DNA from: Pseudomonadota bacterium | GTDB lineage: Bacteria; Pseudomonadota; Alphaproteobacteria; Caulobacterales; Caulobacteraceae | Direction: 5' to 3' | DNA: 47,104 bases | NCBI GenBank assembly: GCA_963205005.1 | Contig: CAUJHW010000145.1 | Span: 1 to 47,104 of the forward strand | In this document: piece by piece, positions 15,802 to 27,341 of the stretch | Layout: every line of letters starts with the position of its first letter | Numbering within the stretch: position 1 is the first letter of the stretch | Made by a program: the position numbers and the translations under genes | The notes under the pieces: generated by a model | Database searches by the model: none | Seen by the model: only the letters and a program-made list of their open reading frames with translations | What the model was told of the DNA's origin: nothing

Positions 15802-18399
15802 ATGAAGTTCCTCGCCGTCCTCGCCGCCGCCCTGCTGGCAGTGAGCACGCCGGCCCTGGCGGCCGCCACCAGGCCCACCACCTCCGCCAAGCCCCACAGG
15901 GTGGTCCTGCCCACCGACGTCCGCCCGGATCGCTACGACATCCGGATCGCGCCCGACGCCGAAAAGCTGACCTTCACCGGCCATGTGGACATCCAGTTGA
16001 CCGTGGTGCGCCCCACCACGCGGATCGTGCTCAATGCCGCCGACCTGACCTTCGCGAAGGCCAGCCTGTCCGGCCAGTCCGCCGCGCCGAGGATCGTGCT
16101 GGACGATCAGGTGCAGACCGCCGCCTTCGTGTTCCCCAAGGCCCTGGCGCCCGGCCGCTACACCCTGTCGATCGACTACGCTGGCAAGATCTACCAGCAG
16201 GCCTCCGGCCTGTTCGCGCTGGACTACGAGACCGCCGAAGGTGCGAAGAGGCGCGCCCTGTTCACCCAGTTCGAGAACTCCGACGCGCGCCGCTTCGCGC
16301 CGATGTGGGACGAGCCGGGGGTGAAGGCTGTGTTCTCACTCGCGGTCGAGGCTCCCGACGGTCAGATGGCGGTCTCCAACATGCCGGTCGCCGATTCGGC
16401 GGGCGGGCGCACTGTCCGCTTCCAGGACAGCCCGAAGATGAGCTCGTACCTGCTGTTCATGGCGCTGGGCGACTTCGAGCGCATCCATCAGCAGGTGGGC
16501 AAGACCGACATCGGCGTGATCGTGCGCAAGGGCGACGCCGAAAAGGGTCGCTTTGCCCTCGACGCTGCGGTCAGGCTGCTGGGCTACTTCAACGACTATT
16601 TCGACACGCCCTACCCGCTTCCCAAGCTCGACCTCGTGGCGGGTCCGGGCAACAGCCAGTTCTTCGGCGCCATGGAGAACTGGGGGGCGATCTTCTACTT
16701 CGACTACGTCCTGCTGATCGATCCGAAGCTGTCCACCGAGGCGGACCGGCAGGCCGTCTTCACCGTTGTGGCCCACGAGATGGCCCACCAGTGGTTCGGC
16801 GACCTCGTCACCATGGCCTGGTGGGACGACCTGTGGCTCAACGAGGGCTTCGCTTCCTGGATGGAGACCAAGGCGACCGACCATTTCCATCCTGAGTGGA
16901 ACATCTGGCTCTCCACCCAGGGCGGCCAGCAGGGCGCCATGCGGCTGGACAGCCGCGCCGGCACCCATCCGGTCATCACGGATATCCCGGACGTGTTCGC
17001 AGCATCCAACGCCTTCGACGCGATCTCCTACCAGAAGGGCCAGGCGGTCATCCGGATGCTGGAGAGCTATGTCGGTGAGGATGCCTTCCGGGCCGGCGTG
17101 CGCAGCTACATGAAGAAGCATGCCTACGGGAACACCGTCTCCGACGACCTGTGGGCCGAGTTGGACAGGGCCTCGCCGCTGAAGGTCTCGGACATCGCCC
17201 ACGACTTCACGCTCCAGGCCGGCGTCCCGCTGATCCAGGCGCGCGAGACGACAGGCGGTGTGGAGCTGACACAGTCACGCTTCGGTGCCGATCCCAGCCA
17301 GAGGACCCCGCAGACCTGGCGGACGCCGGTGAACGTGCAGGGCGAGAACGGCGAGTGGCGCGAAGTGGTCAGCGCGGACGCGCCCGCCTCGGTCCCGGCC
17401 TCGGGTGCGGTGGTCGTGAACGCGGGCCAGACGGGCTATTTCCGCACGGCCTACTCGCCCGACCTGTGGGCCCGGCTTGCGCCGCGGTTCGCCCGGCTGG
17501 CGCCCGCTGACCAGCTTGGACTGCTGTACGACAGCCGCGCCCTCGGCGAGATCGGGGTCGTACCGATGAGCGATTTCCTGGCGCTAGCCCGGAATGCGCC
17601 GGCCACAGGCGAGCCCGTGGTCCTCCAGACACTTTCGGAACAGCTGGACGCCATCGACTGGTTGTTCGAGGGCCGGCCGACCCAGCCTGCCTACCGCGCC
17701 TTCGTCATCAGCCGGATCGCGCCGATCGCAGAGCGGCTCGGCTGGGACGCCCGTCCGGGCGAGGCCGACAATGACGCGCTCCTGCGCCGCTCTGTCCTGG
17801 TGACCCTGGGCGACCTGGGTCACGCGCCCACGCTCGCCGAGGCGCGGCTGCGGTTTGACCGGTATCTCGCCGATCCAGGCAGCCTGACGGGCGCCGGTCG
17901 CCGCACGGTGCTGTCCATTGTCGCCCGGAACGCCGACGCCGGAACCTGGGAAGCGATTCACAAGCTGGCCCGGGCGTCGAAGGACATCTCTGACCGGGCG
18001 CGTCTCTACCGCCTGCTGGGTTCGGCGCAGAACGCGGCGCTGGCGGACCGGGCCCTGCAACTGGCGCTGAGCGGTGAGCCGACTCCGACGGAAGCGCCGG
18101 GAATCATCGCCTCCGTCGCCGGCGCGCACCCAGAGAAGGCCTATGACTTCGCCATCGCCAACCGTGCGAAGGTCGAAGCTCTGCTGGAGCCGACCAGCCG
18201 CACCTCCTATTTCGCCGAGATCGCCATGGCCTCGCGCACATCTGCGATGCTGGACAAACTGACCCGCTACGCCGCCACCGTGCCGCCCACGGCCCGTGGC
18301 GAAATCGACAAGTCGCTGTCGGCGATCCGCTTCCGGCTGGGCGTGATCGGCGAACGGGTTCCGGAGATGGAGCGCTGGCTGGCGGGCAACGCCCGCTAG
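15802..18399 (+). CDS. Exported M1-family metallo-aminopeptidase
   Basis: An 865-aa zinc aminopeptidase of the gluzincin M1 group. The start at 15802 gives a signal peptide (residues 1-20, AxA site at 18-20), so the enzyme acts in the periplasm or outside. The exopeptidase motif GAMENWG (289-295) binds the substrate amino terminus. Zinc is held by HEMAHQ (H325, H329) and E348 in NEGF. The C-terminal third is an alpha-helical ERAP1-like domain. It probably takes part in peptide scavenging, alongside the M16 protease earlier in the window. It converges on the sulfate transporter operon with no gap. Confidence 0.94.
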   Translation: MKFLAVLAAALLAVSTPALAAATRPTTSAKPHRVVLPTDVRPDRYDIRIAPDAEKLTFTGHVDIQLTVVRPTTRIVLNAADLTFAKASLSGQSAAPRIVLDDQVQTAAFVFPKALAPGRYTLSIDYAGKIYQQASGLFALDYETAEGAKRRALFTQFENSDARRFAPMWDEPGVKAVFSLAVEAPDGQMAVSNMPVADSAGGRTVRFQDSPKMSSYLLFMALGDFERIHQQVGKTDIGVIVRKGDAEKGRFALDAAVRLLGYFNDYFDTPYPLPKLDLVAGPGNSQFFGAMENWGAIFYFDYVLLIDPKLSTEADRQAVFTVVAHEMAHQWFGDLVTMAWWDDLWLNEGFASWMETKATDHFHPEWNIWLSTQGGQQGAMRLDSRAGTHPVITDIPDVFAASNAFDAISYQKGQAVIRMLESYVGEDAFRAGVRSYMKKHAYGNTVSDDLWAELDRASPLKVSDIAHDFTLQAGVPLIQARETTGGVELTQSRFGADPSQRTPQTWRTPVNVQGENGEWREVVSADAPASVPASGAVVVNAGQTGYFRTAYSPDLWARLAPRFARLAPADQLGLLYDSRALGEIGVVPMSDFLALARNAPATGEPVVLQTLSEQLDAIDWLFEGRPTQPAYRAFVISRIAPIAERLGWDARPGEADNDALLRRSVLVTLGDLGHAPTLAEARLRFDRYLADPGSLTGAGRRTVLSIVARNADAGTWEAIHKLARASKDISDRARLYRLLGSAQNAALADRALQLALSGEPTPTEAPGIIASVAGAHPEKAYDFAIANRAKVEALLEPTSRTSYFAEIAMASRTSAMLDKLTRYAATVPPTARGEIDKSLSAIRFRLGVIGERVPEMERWLAGNAR

Positions 18400-18400
18400 G

Positions 18401-19477
18401 CTAGCCCGCCGGATAGAGCTGCGGCCGTTGCGGCCGGATCCGCACAGGCAGCCCGCTGGTGACTCCGGTCGGCAGCGAGGGACCGTGAGCCTGGAGCTCC
18501 ATGGTCGCGCCTTCGACGAGGCAGTCGATGCGCACATCCGGCCCCCGGCGGGCGATGCCCTGTATCTGGGCCACCAGTCCAGCCCCGTCGGCAGGGGCGA
18601 AGTCCACCTCGTCTGGGCGGAAGAATACCTCGACGGCCCCTTGCGGGGCGCCGGCCGGCGCCGCCGTCTCCCAGTCGGCCACCCTCAGCCGCCCCCCATC
18701 GACCATGCCCGGCAGGCGGCAGGACTGACCCAGGAAGTCAAAGACGAACGGCGTCGCCGGGTGCTCGTACACCTCGTTCGGCTTGCCCAGCTGGATCAGT
18801 TCGCCGTCCTTCAGGATCGCCACACGGTCGGCGAGGTCCAGCGCCTCTTCCTGGTCGTGGGTCACGAAGACCGTGGTCACGCCGGCGCGGTCGTGAAGTT
18901 CCCGCAGCCATCGGCGAAGCTCGCGCCGCACCTGGGCGTCCAGAGCGCCGAAGGGCTCGTCCAGCAGCAGCATCCGCGGCTCGATCGCCAGCGCCCGGGC
19001 CAGCGCCACGCGCTGCCGCTGGCCGCCCGAGAGCTGCGCGGGGAAGCGCTTTCCGAGGTCCTCCATCTGCACCAGCGACAGCAGGTCGGCCACCCGGTCG
19101 GCGATCTCCGACCTGCTGGGCTTCTCGCTGCGCTTCCGGACCGTCAGGCCGAAGGCGATGTTCTGGGCGACGGTCATGTGGCGGAACAGGGCGTAATGCT
19201 GGAACACCATGCCGACCTTCCGCTGGCGCACCGGCAGGGCCAGAAAGTCCTCGCCGCCGAAGCGCACCTCGCCCGCGTCCGGTTCCTCGAGGCCCGCCAG
19301 CACGCGCAGCAACGTGGTCTTGCCCGATCCAGACGGCCCAAGAAGAGCCAGGAACTCGCGATCGCGCGCCTGCAGCGACACGTTCTTCAGCGCCGGGAAG
19401 CGGCCGTACTGCTTGGAGACCCCCCGGATCTCCAGCGCGAGCGCCTCGTCAGTGCTTGCGGCTGGCCGAAAGCTCAC
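18401..19477 (-). CDS. cysA: Sulfate/thiosulfate ABC transporter ATP-binding protein
   Basis: A 358-aa ATPase that energises sulfate import. Walker A is GPSGSGKTT (47-55), the ABC signature is [16 protein letters not shown], Walker B is [12 protein letters not shown], and the H-loop is VTHDQEEA. The C-terminal about 110 residues form a TOBE-like regulatory domain. The start is uncertain: a GTG at 19477 overlaps cysW by 29 bp and starts close to the conserved [12 protein letters not shown]; an ATG at 19579 would overlap by 131 bp. It is the last gene of the Sbp-CysT-CysW-CysA unit. Confidence 0.9.
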   Translation of the reverse strand: MSFRPAASTDEALALEIRGVSKQYGRFPALKNVSLQARDREFLALLGPSGSGKTTLLRVLAGLEEPDAGEVRFGGEDFLALPVRQRKVGMVFQHYALFRHMTVAQNIAFGLTVRKRSEKPSRSEIADRVADLLSLVQMEDLGKRFPAQLSGGQRQRVALARALAIEPRMLLLDEPFGALDAQVRRELRRWLRELHDRAGVTTVFVTHDQEEALDLADRVAILKDGELIQLGKPNEVYEHPATPFVFDFLGQSCRLPGMVDGGRLRVADWETAAPAGAPQGAVEVFFRPDEVDFAPADGAGLVAQIQGIARRGPDVRIDCLVEGATMELQAHGPSLPTGVTSGLPVRIRPQRPQLYPAG

Positions 19478-20300
19478 CGGAATGACGCCATTCGAGGACG
19501 GACTTGAGGACAAGGGTGAGGATACCGAGGCCGGCCAGGAGGGACGCTGCGGTGAACGCGCCGACGGAGTCATAGTCATTGTAAAGAACCTCGACGTGGA
19601 GGGGCAGCGTGTTGGTCAGCCCCCTGATATGTCCGGAAACGACGGAGACGGCCCCGAATTCGCCCATGGCGCGCGCGTTGCAGAGCAGGACCCCGTAGAG
19701 CAACGCCCAGCGGATGTTCGGCAGGGTCACCCGGCGAAACATGGTGAAGCCGCTGGCCCCGAGCGTAAGCGCAGCGGCCTCTTCGTCGGCCCCCTGCTCC
19801 TGCATGAGCGGGATCAGTTCCCGGGCCACGAAGGGAAAGGTGACCAGGATGGTCGCCAGCACCAGCCCCGGCACGGCGAAGATCACCTTCAGGCCGTGAT
19901 CCGCAAGCCAGGTTCCGAACAGTCCCTGCGCCCCGAACAGCAGCACCCAGACCAGCCCCGACACCACCGGCGAGATCGAGAACGGCAGGTCGATCAGGGT
20001 CAGGAGGATACTCTTCCCCCGGAACTCGAACTTGGTGATCGTCCAGGCACCGGCGACGCCGAACACCGCGTTCAGCGGCACCGCGATCGCCGCCACAAGC
20101 AGGGTCAGCTTCACCGCGGCGATGGCGTCCGGCTCGCGCAGGGCGGCCAGGTAGGCGTCCAGCCCCTTTGCCAGGGCGTCATGGAACACCACCACCAGCG
20201 GCAGGACGATCAGGACCGCCATCGCCAGGGCCGACACCAGCACCATCAACGGCGCGATTCCCGGCAGTCGTATGCGGAACGTGTTCCCGACGAGGCTCAT
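19449..20300 (-). CDS. cysW: Sulfate ABC transporter permease CysW
   Basis: A 283-aa inner-membrane permease with about six helices. The EAA loop that contacts CysA is visible ([19 protein letters not shown]), and the end of the conserved core is [15 protein letters not shown]. CysW and CysT form the heterodimeric channel for sulfate or thiosulfate. Its ATG overlaps the cysT stop codon by 4 bp (ATGA), so translation is coupled. Confidence 0.95.
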   Translation of the reverse strand: MSLVGNTFRIRLPGIAPLMVLVSALAMAVLIVLPLVVVFHDALAKGLDAYLAALREPDAIAAVKLTLLVAAIAVPLNAVFGVAGAWTITKFEFRGKSILLTLIDLPFSISPVVSGLVWVLLFGAQGLFGTWLADHGLKVIFAVPGLVLATILVTFPFVARELIPLMQEQGADEEAAALTLGASGFTMFRRVTLPNIRWALLYGVLLCNARAMGEFGAVSVVSGHIRGLTNTLPLHVEVLYNDYDSVGAFTAASLLAGLGILTLVLKSVLEWRHSGELSASRKH

Positions 20301-21175
20301 GCCCGACCCCGCCGCGCCAGGGCGATCTGCAGCACGTTCATCACCACCAGCGCACCGAACGAGATCGCCAGCATCGCCAGGCCGATCGCCGCCGCGCCGG
20401 CATAGTCGTACTGCTCCAGCTTGATGACGATCAGCAGCGGCGCGATCTCGGTCTTCAACGGCATATTGCCGGCGATGAAGATCACCGAGCCGTACTCGCC
20501 GACGGCGCGGGCGAAGGCCAGGCTCACGCCGGACAGGATGGCGGGACCAAGCGCCGGGATCACCACATAGGCGATCCGCTGCAGATCGGTGGCGCCCAGG
20601 GTCTGGGCCGCTTCCTCGACACCCCGGTCCAGATCCTCCAGCACCGGCTGGATCGAGCGCACCACGAACGGCAGGCCGATGAATACCAGGGCGATGAAGA
20701 TGCCGAGCGGCGAATAGGCAGTCTTGAGCCCGATCTTCGCCGCCATCGCCCCCAGCGGGCCGTTCGGCGCATAGAGGGCGGTGAGCGCGATGCCGGCCAC
20801 CGCCGTCGGCAGCGCGAACGGGAGATCGACCAGGGCATCCATGATCCGGCGGCCCGGAAACTCATAGCGGGTCAGGGTCCAGGCGATGAGCAGGCCGAGC
20901 GGCGCATTGGTCAGGGCCGCCAGCAGCGAAAGTCCGAAACTGATCTTCAGGGCCGCGGCCACCCGCTCGTCGGTGAGCGTGCGCCAGACACCGTCCAGCC
21001 CGATTTCCCACGGCCGCAGGGCCAGGGCGGCCAGCGGCAGGATGACGATCAGCGCCAGATAGACGAGCGTGATTCCCAGCGACAGGCCGAAGCCCGGCAG
21101 GATCGAATGCTCCTTCAGGCGTCGCGGGCGAGGCGCGATATCGCCACCGGAGCGGATCACCGGCGGCGCCGCCAC
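20297..21175 (-). CDS. cysT: Sulfate ABC transporter permease CysT
   Basis: A 292-aa inner-membrane permease. It has the EAA loop ([19 protein letters not shown]) and the family segment [20 protein letters not shown] start at 21175 is chosen because it lies 8 bp past the stop of the sulfate-binding protein gene. A much longer in-frame extension upstream is only the shadow of that gene. The residues before the first helix (about 1-25) are Pro/Arg-rich and cytoplasmic, as in relatives. Confidence 0.92.
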   Translation of the reverse strand: MAAPPVIRSGGDIAPRPRRLKEHSILPGFGLSLGITLVYLALIVILPLAALALRPWEIGLDGVWRTLTDERVAAALKISFGLSLLAALTNAPLGLLIAWTLTRYEFPGRRIMDALVDLPFALPTAVAGIALTALYAPNGPLGAMAAKIGLKTAYSPLGIFIALVFIGLPFVVRSIQPVLEDLDRGVEEAAQTLGATDLQRIAYVVIPALGPAILSGVSLAFARAVGEYGSVIFIAGNMPLKTEIAPLLIVIKLEQYDYAGAAAIGLAMLAISFGALVVMNVLQIALARRGRA

Positions 21176-21183
21176 ATGGTCCG

Positions 21184-22206
21184 TCACGGCCGGTAGATCC
21201 GGTCGAAGACTCCGCCGTCGCTGAAGTGCGTCGCCTGGATCGCCTTCCATCCGCCGAGGTCGCCATCGATGGTGACCAGCGGGATCTTTCTGAACTGCGC
21301 GCCGTGGCGGGCCAGCGCCTTCGGATCGCGCGGCCGGAAGTGGTGCTTCGCCACGATCTCCTGCGCCCAGGGGCTGTACAGGAAGTGCAGGTAGCCTTCC
21401 GCCACCAGACGGGTCCTGTGGCGGTCCACGTTGCGATCGACCAGCGCCACCGGCGGCTCGGCCAGGATCGACATGGACGGATAGACGATGTCGAAGTTCG
21501 GGCCGAACTCCGCGATCGTCAGCTGCGCCTCGTTCTCCCAGGTCAGCAGGACATCGCCGATTCCGCGCTGGGCGAAGGTGGTGGTCGAGCCCCGGGCCCC
21601 AGTGTCGAGCACCGGGACATTCCTGTAGAGCCTGGCCAGGAACGACTGGGCGGCGGCGGCCCCGCCGCGCTTCAGGCCAAAGGCGTAGGCCGCCATGTAG
21701 GCCCAGCGCGCGCCGCCCGAGGTCCTGGGGTTCGGCGTGATCACGCCCACGCCCGGCTTCACCAGGTCGCTCCAGTCGCGGATCGCCTTCGGATTGCCCT
21801 TCCGCACCAGGAAAACGATGGTCGAGGTGTAGGGCGTGGAGTTGCCCGGCAGGCGCGACTGCCAGTTGGCCGGCAACAGCCTGGCGCGCTGGGCGATCTC
21901 GTCGATGTCGGCCGACAGCGCCAGGGTGACCACGTCGGCCTCCAGCCCGTCGATCACCGAGCGCGCCTGCTTGCCCGACCCGCCGTGGCTCTGACGGATG
22001 TTGACGACCTGGCCCGTCCGGCTCTTCCAGTACGATGCGTAGGCCGCGTTGATGTCCTTGTAGAGCTCGCGGGTCGGATCGTAGCTGACGTTGAGCAGGG
22101 TCACCGGCTTCTGCGCCCGCGCAACCTGCGGCAGCATCAGGGTCCCCGCCCCCGCGCCGACAATCGCCACCATCTCGCGACGGCTCATCCGGGCGTCCAG
22201 GGTCAT
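21184..22206 (-). CDS. sbp: Sulfate-binding periplasmic protein
   Basis: A 340-aa periplasmic solute-binding protein that captures sulfate for CysTWA. It shows the family segments [35 protein letters not shown] and [13 protein letters not shown]. The N-terminus ([18 protein letters not shown]) resembles a Tat-type signal, which is uncommon for Sbp homologues of enterobacteria. An AGGAG site lies 6 bp before the ATG at 22206; M7 at 22188 is an alternative start. It is the first gene of the operon. Confidence 0.92.
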   Translation of the reverse strand: MTLDARMSRREMVAIVGAGAGTLMLPQVARAQKPVTLLNVSYDPTRELYKDINAAYASYWKSRTGQVVNIRQSHGGSGKQARSVIDGLEADVVTLALSADIDEIAQRARLLPANWQSRLPGNSTPYTSTIVFLVRKGNPKAIRDWSDLVKPGVGVITPNPRTSGGARWAYMAAYAFGLKRGGAAAAQSFLARLYRNVPVLDTGARGSTTTFAQRGIGDVLLTWENEAQLTIAEFGPNFDIVYPSMSILAEPPVALVDRNVDRHRTRLVAEGYLHFLYSPWAQEIVAKHHFRPRDPKALARHGAQFRKIPLVTIDGDLGGWKAIQATHFSDGGVFDRIYRP

Positions 22207-22551
22207 GACCGGCTCCTGCAGTCGGGTCGCGAGGCTTGCCGAAGAGAGCGGCCCGTCTTCCGGGCATCCCCAGGCTCACCTCAGGCCCACGACCTGACCG
22301 ATACGACCTTCACTCCCATCGAGTAAGTAGGATTAAAATTGAAGCGGCCACAGATTTTCTGTCTCCGCAGCTATCAGGCTTCGGGCTGGACCGCCGCCTG
22401 GATCGTGTGCGCCGCCGATCGGGACAGGGGCCTCAATGCGAGAGCGCAGACGCGTCTTCAGGTCGTCTCCCAGCGCGTGGGTGACGACCTGTTGTGACAG
22501 TTGCCCTGGATCGCGGCGGCGGGGCCGGCGGCCCGATCAGCTCTTCGGAGC
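22207..22551. promoter_or_regulatory. Upstream region of the sulfate operon
   Basis: This 345-bp gap has no credible gene. It should carry the promoter of the sulfate operon, transcribed to the left. The only AT-rich island is around 22318-22345, a sensible place for it. I see no clear CysB-type site or riboswitch. The right part is the downstream region of the nitronate monooxygenase gene. Confidence 0.5.
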
Positions 22552-23556
22552 CTATTCGGCGGCCTGCAGGGCGCGCCCCGAGGTGAAGGAGGTCTTCAGC
22601 GCCAGTTCCGCCTTGGCCGTCTCGTACTCTGCGGAAAGCCGGGCCACGGCCTCGGCGACCGTCGGCACCGACTTCACCGCGCCGATTCCCTGGCCGCAGC
22701 CCCAGATGTCGCGCCAGGCCTTGGCCTTCTGGTTGCCGCCCGAGCCGAAGTTCATCTTCGACGGGTCCGATTGCGGAAGGTCGTTGGGGTCGAGGCCCGC
22801 GGCGATGATCGACGGGGTCAGGTAGTTGCCGTGAACCCCGGTGAAGAGGTTGGTGTAGGTGATGTCCTCGCCGGAGCTGGCGACGATCATGTCCTTGTAA
22901 GCCGGGTCGGCGTTGGCCTCCTGCGTCGCGATGAACGCCGAGCCGATATAGGCCAGGTCCGCGCCCATGGCCTGGGCGCCAAGGATGGCGTGGCCGTTGG
23001 CGATGGAGCCGGACAGGGCGATCGGGCCATCGAACCACTCGCGCAGCGAATGGATCAGGGCAAACGGCGAAAGGGTGCCGGCATGTCCGCCCGCGCCGGC
23101 CGCCACCGGGATCAGGCCGTCGGCCCCCTTCTCGATGGCCTTGCGGGCGAACTTGTCGGTGATCACGTCGTGCAGAACCACGCCGCCATACGAGTGGGCC
23201 GCCTGATTCACCTCTTCCTTCGCGCCCAGCGAGGTGATGATGATCGGAGCCTTCCACTTCGTGGACATCTCCACGTCGTGCTCGAGCCGGTCGTTCGACT
23301 TGTGGACGATGTGGTTGACCGCGAACGGCGCGGCGGGCGTGTCCGGATGGTCGCGGTCCCACTCGGCCAGTTCCTCGGTGATCCGGTGCAGCCACTCGTC
23401 CAGCAGCGAGGCCGGCCGCGCGTTCAGCGCCGGAAACGAGCCGACGATCCCGGCCTTGCACTGGGCGATGACCAGGTCGGGCGTCGAGATGATGAACAGC
23501 GGGCTGGCGATCACCGGCAGGCGAAGGCGGTCACGGAGAACGGGCGGCAGGGCCAT
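22552..23556 (-). CDS. Nitronate monooxygenase / 2-nitropropane dioxygenase family protein
   Basis: A 334-aa FMN-dependent TIM-barrel protein. The FMN-phosphate and glycine-rich segments are visible (VAAGAGGHAG near 152-161; ALSGSIANGHAILGAQAMGAD near 178-198, with IGSAF after it). The family oxidises nitronates or related carbon acids with oxygen. A histidine in the GAGGHAG segment matches the catalytic one of class I enzymes. It is divergent from the methylmalonyl-CoA mutase genes with a 132-bp shared promoter region. Several proteins of this type act in acyl or nitro catabolism, so the physiological substrate is open. Confidence 0.9.
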   Translation of the reverse strand: MALPPVLRDRLRLPVIASPLFIISTPDLVIAQCKAGIVGSFPALNARPASLLDEWLHRITEELAEWDRDHPDTPAAPFAVNHIVHKSNDRLEHDVEMSTKWKAPIIITSLGAKEEVNQAAHSYGGVVLHDVITDKFARKAIEKGADGLIPVAAGAGGHAGTLSPFALIHSLREWFDGPIALSGSIANGHAILGAQAMGADLAYIGSAFIATQEANADPAYKDMIVASSGEDITYTNLFTGVHGNYLTPSIIAAGLDPNDLPQSDPSKMNFGSGGNQKAKAWRDIWGCGQGIGAVKSVPTVAEAVARLSAEYETAKAELALKTSFTSGRALQAAE

Positions 23557-23688
23557 GGACGGTTCCTCGAACGATTGTTAGATTTACGTTGTACGCACTT
23601 AGCGGCGCGTTGGGCAACACCCTAGCTCAGCCGCGGCATAACCTTGGGTGAACTTGACGTTCGCCGCCCCCGGGGCGCAATTCGCCGC

Positions 23689-25080
23689 ATGGCCGACATC
23701 TCCATTCTCGACCCCGGATTCCCGCCCGCAGGCGAGGACGCCTGGCGCGCCCTCGTCGCCAAGACGCTCGGCGAAAAGCCCTTTGAAAGCCTGGAGAAGG
23801 CGACTGTGGAGGGCCTGCCGATCGCGCCCCTCTATGCCGCCTCGCAGACGGCGGCCGCCTTCCCGCCCCGGCCTTTCGAACCGGCGCGCGCCTGGGATGT
23901 CCGGACCCTGTCGGCGCATCCCGACCCGGCGAAGGTGAACGCCGAGCTGCTGGCGGACCTGACGGGCGGCGCCGCCTCGGTGATCGTCAAGGGCCACGCG
24001 ACAGTCGACGCCCTTGCCCGCGCGCTCAAGGACGTGATCGTTGAACTGGCTCCAGTGGGCCTAGACGCCGGCTTCCATGGGCCGCAGGCCGCCGACGCCC
24101 TGCATGCCGTCGCCAAGGCCTCGCCGGGCGCATGGCTGAACTTCAACCTCGACCCGATCAGCACCTTCGCCGAGACGGGCGCGAGCCCCGGCCCGGTCGA
24201 GGCCCATATCATCAGCGCGGCGACTGTCGCCGCCCGCCACGCCCAGACCTATCCCCAGGCCCAGCTGTTCCTGGCATCGGGCCGCGTCGCTCATGAGGCC
24301 GGCGGCGGCGAAGCGCTGGAGGTGGCGACCGCCGCCGCCGCCGCCATCGCCTACGCCAAGGCCCTGGTCCGCGCCGGCCTGCCAGTCTCAGATGCTTTCT
24401 CCCGGATCACGCTGGGGCTCAGCGCCGACGGCGACTACTTGCTGGGCATCGCCAAGATGCGCGCCGCCCGCGCGGTCTTCGCCCGCATCGCGACGGCCTC
24501 GGGCGCCGACGCCCAGGCCCGGATCGAGGCGAAGTCCTCGCGCCGGATGCTCACCGCCCAGGACGCCTGGACCAACATGATCCGCCTGACCGTGGCCGGC
24601 TTCGGCGCGGCGGTCGGCGGCGCGGACGCGGTGGTGCTGGGAACCTTCTCCGACGCCCTGGGCCTGCCCGGCGCGCTGGCCCGCCGCCAGAGCCGCAACG
24701 CACAGCTGGTGCTGCAGGAAGAGGCCAACATCGGCAAGGTCGCCGACCCGGCCGCCGGTTCCGGCTATCTGGAAACCCTGACCGACCAGATCGCCCGCGC
24801 CGCCTGGGACCGGCTGCAGGCCATCGAGGCGGCCGGGGGCCTGGTCGCAGCCCTGGAATCCGGCCTGATCGCCCGCGACGTGGACGCCGCCAGCACCGCC
24901 CGCGGCGAGCTGAAGATCCTGGGCGTAACCGCCTTTCCACCCACCGACGCCGCGCCCGTCGAGGTCGAGCCCGCCGGAACATCGGTCACACTTCCCGAAG
25001 CCCGCGTGCCCGGTCCGGACAGCAAGTGTCCCCCGCTCAAGCCCATGCGGCTGTCCGAGAAACATGAGGTGGCGGCATGA
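23689..25080 (+). CDS. mutA: Methylmalonyl-CoA mutase small (beta) subunit
   Basis: A 463-aa non-catalytic partner of the B12-dependent mutase, which interconverts (R)-methylmalonyl-CoA and succinyl-CoA in propionate metabolism. It has the mutase barrel segments [40 protein letters not shown] and [20 protein letters not shown]. The usual C-terminal cobalamin-binding domain is missing: the protein stops about 60 residues after the barrel, shorter than the roughly 620 residues of actinobacterial MutA. The start at 23689 begins [14 protein letters not shown]. It overlaps mutB by 4 bp (ATGA). Confidence 0.9.
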   Translation: MADISILDPGFPPAGEDAWRALVAKTLGEKPFESLEKATVEGLPIAPLYAASQTAAAFPPRPFEPARAWDVRTLSAHPDPAKVNAELLADLTGGAASVIVKGHATVDALARALKDVIVELAPVGLDAGFHGPQAADALHAVAKASPGAWLNFNLDPISTFAETGASPGPVEAHIISAATVAARHAQTYPQAQLFLASGRVAHEAGGGEALEVATAAAAAIAYAKALVRAGLPVSDAFSRITLGLSADGDYLLGIAKMRAARAVFARIATASGADAQARIEAKSSRRMLTAQDAWTNMIRLTVAGFGAAVGGADAVVLGTFSDALGLPGALARRQSRNAQLVLQEEANIGKVADPAAGSGYLETLTDQIARAAWDRLQAIEAAGGLVAALESGLIARDVDAASTARGELKILGVTAFPPTDAAPVEVEPAGTSVTLPEARVPGPDSKCPPLKPMRLSEKHEVAA

Positions 25081-27221
25081 GCACGTTCCCCGACTTCGCC
25101 ACCCTGCCCTTTGACGGCGCGCCGGCCGCCCCGGCTGCGCCCGCGGCCGAGCCCTGGGCCACGCCGGAGGGCATCGCCGTCCGCCCGGCCTATGCCGCCG
25201 CCGACATCGCTGGCCTCCCGGCCATGGGCGGCTTCCCCGGCCTCGCCCCCTTCGTGCGCGGCCCGTACCCGACGATGTACGCAACCAATCCGTGGACGAT
25301 CCGCCAGTACGCGGGCTTCTCCACGGCCGAGGACTCCAACGCGTTCTACCGCCGCAACCTGGCGGCCGGTCAGATGGGCCTCAGCATCGCCTTCGACCTG
25401 GCCACGCACCGGGGCTACGATTCCGATCACCCCCGCGTCGCCGGCGACGTCGGCATGGCCGGCGTGGCGATCGATTCCATCTACGACATGCGCACGCTGT
25501 TCGACGGCATCCCGCTCGACAAGATGAGCGTGTCGATGACCATGAACGGCGCGGTGCTGCCGATCCTGGCGCTCTACATCGTGGCGGCAGAGGAACAGGG
25601 CGTCCCTCACGAGAAGCTGTCGGGCACGATCCAGAACGACATCCTGAAGGAATTCCTGACCCGGAACACCTACATCTACCCGCCGACGCCCTCGATGCGG
25701 ATCGTGTCGGACATCTTCGCCTACACCTCGAAGGAGATGCCGCGGTTCAACTCGATCTCGATCAGCGGCTATCACATGCAGGAAGCCGGGGCGACGCTCG
25801 ACCTGGAGCTCGCCTACACCCTGGCCGACGGCATCGAGTACGTCCGCGCCGGCGTCGCGGCCGGCATGACCGTGGACCAGTTCGCCCCGCGCCTGTCGTT
25901 CTTCTGGTGCGCCGGCATGAACATGTTCATGGAAGTCGCCAAGCAGCGCGCATCACGCCTGCTGTGGGCCAAGCTGATGAAGGCCGAGTTCGACCCGAAG
26001 GACGCCCGATCCCTGGCGCTCCGGGCCCACACCCAGACCAGCGGCTGGTCGCTCGCCGCCCAGGACGTGTTCAACAACGTCGCCCGCACCGCCGTCGAGG
26101 CCATGGGCGCCACCGGCGGCCAGACCCAGAGCCTGCACACCAACTCGCTGGACGAGGCGCTGGCCCTGCCCACCGACTTCTCCGCCCGGATCGCCCGTAA
26201 CACCCAGCTGTTCCTGCAGATGGAAAGCGGCCAGAACCGCGTCGTTGATCCCTGGGGCGGCAGCTACTACGTCGAGCGCCTGACCGCCGACCTGGCCGAG
26301 CGCGCCCTGGCGCATATCGCCGAAGTGGAAGCCCTGGGCGGCATGGCCAAGGCCATCGAGGAAGGCCTGCCCAAGCGCCGCATCGAAGAGGCCTCGGCCC
26401 GCATCCAGGCCCGCATCGACTCCGGCAAGCAGAGTGTCGTCGGCGTGAACCGCTATCGCCCCGACGTCGCCGACGTCATCCCCATGCTGAAGGTGGACAA
26501 CACCGCCGTCCGCGCCGCCCAGCTTGAAAAGCTGCGCCGCCTGAAGGCCGAGCGTGACCCCGAGGCCGTCGCTGCCGCGCTCGACGCCCTGACCGCCGGC
26601 GCCGCCGGAAACGGCAACCTGCTGGAACTGTCCGTGAACGCCGCCCGGGCCAAGGCTACGGTGGGCGAAATCTCCTATGCCTTGGAAAAGGTGTTCAACC
26701 GCCACAAGGCCCGCGCCGATGCGGTGAAGGGGGTCTATCTGCGCGAGTCCGGCGCCACCGCCGCCACCGAACGCGCCCGCGCCATGGCCGAGGCCTTCAC
26801 CCAGGCTGACGGCCGCAAGCCGCGCCTGATGGTCGCCAAGATGGGGCAGGACGGCCACGACCGCGGCCAGAAGGTGATCGCCTCGGGCTTCGCCGACCTG
26901 GGCTTCGAGGTGGAGATCGGCGACCTGTTCCAGACTCCGGCCGAGGCCGCCGCTGAAGCCGTCGAGACCGGCGTTCACGCCGTGGGCGCCAGCTCGCTCG
27001 CCGCGGGCCACCTCACCCTGGTTCCCGAGCTCAAGGCCGAACTCGCGAAACTGGGCCGTCCCGACATCCTGGTTTTCGTCGGCGGAGTCATCCCGCCCGA
27101 GGACTTCAAGGCGCTGGAGGACATGGGCGTCTCGGCGATCTTCACGCCGGGGACCGTGATCCCGGAAGCCGCGATCACCGTGCTGGATCGCCTGAACGAA
27201 CAGCTCGGCTACGCGCAGTAG
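25077..27221 (+). CDS. mutB: Methylmalonyl-CoA mutase large (alpha) subunit
   Basis: A 714-aa catalytic subunit. The barrel includes the substrate-binding motif [20 protein letters not shown] (61-80), [16 protein letters not shown] and the family block [12 protein letters not shown]. The C-terminal domain binds cobalamin base-off with DGHDRG (D592, H594, G597) and the GAS/GG segments ([21 protein letters not shown]). It is translationally coupled to mutA. The two make a heterodimer that delivers propionyl-CoA-derived carbon to the TCA cycle. No epimerase, MeaB chaperone or propionyl-CoA carboxylase lies within the window. Confidence 0.96.
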   Translation: MSTFPDFATLPFDGAPAAPAAPAAEPWATPEGIAVRPAYAAADIAGLPAMGGFPGLAPFVRGPYPTMYATNPWTIRQYAGFSTAEDSNAFYRRNLAAGQMGLSIAFDLATHRGYDSDHPRVAGDVGMAGVAIDSIYDMRTLFDGIPLDKMSVSMTMNGAVLPILALYIVAAEEQGVPHEKLSGTIQNDILKEFLTRNTYIYPPTPSMRIVSDIFAYTSKEMPRFNSISISGYHMQEAGATLDLELAYTLADGIEYVRAGVAAGMTVDQFAPRLSFFWCAGMNMFMEVAKQRASRLLWAKLMKAEFDPKDARSLALRAHTQTSGWSLAAQDVFNNVARTAVEAMGATGGQTQSLHTNSLDEALALPTDFSARIARNTQLFLQMESGQNRVVDPWGGSYYVERLTADLAERALAHIAEVEALGGMAKAIEEGLPKRRIEEASARIQARIDSGKQSVVGVNRYRPDVADVIPMLKVDNTAVRAAQLEKLRRLKAERDPEAVAAALDALTAGAAGNGNLLELSVNAARAKATVGEISYALEKVFNRHKARADAVKGVYLRESGATAATERARAMAEAFTQADGRKPRLMVAKMGQDGHDRGQKVIASGFADLGFEVEIGDLFQTPAEAAAEAVETGVHAVGASSLAAGHLTLVPELKAELAKLGRPDILVFVGGVIPPEDFKALEDMGVSAIFTPGTVIPEAAITVLDRLNEQLGYAQ

Positions 27222-27263
27222 GCGTTTCGGCAGCGCCTTGGCGCGCCACCCTGGGAAACGGAA

Positions 27264-27296
27264 AAGGGCCGCGACGGAAAGCTCCGCGCGGCCCTT
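27264..27296. terminator. Hairpin terminator between mutB and the lipoprotein gene
   Basis: AAGGGCCGCG (27264-27273) and CGCGGCCCTT (27287-27296) form a 10-bp stem. It lies between two convergent genes and is followed by TTTC-type stretches on both strands, so it can serve both directions. Confidence 0.75.
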
Positions 27297-27341
27297 CTGA
27301 TTTCAAACCGCCCTGCCCCCGAAGGGGCGCTGAGCCGGCGA

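Noticed and set aside
14073..15914. A 613-aa frame on the minus strand
   Set aside because: It is antisense to the MFS and MarR genes, rich in Gly/Gln/Arg/Asp/His as shadow frames are, and shows no domain.
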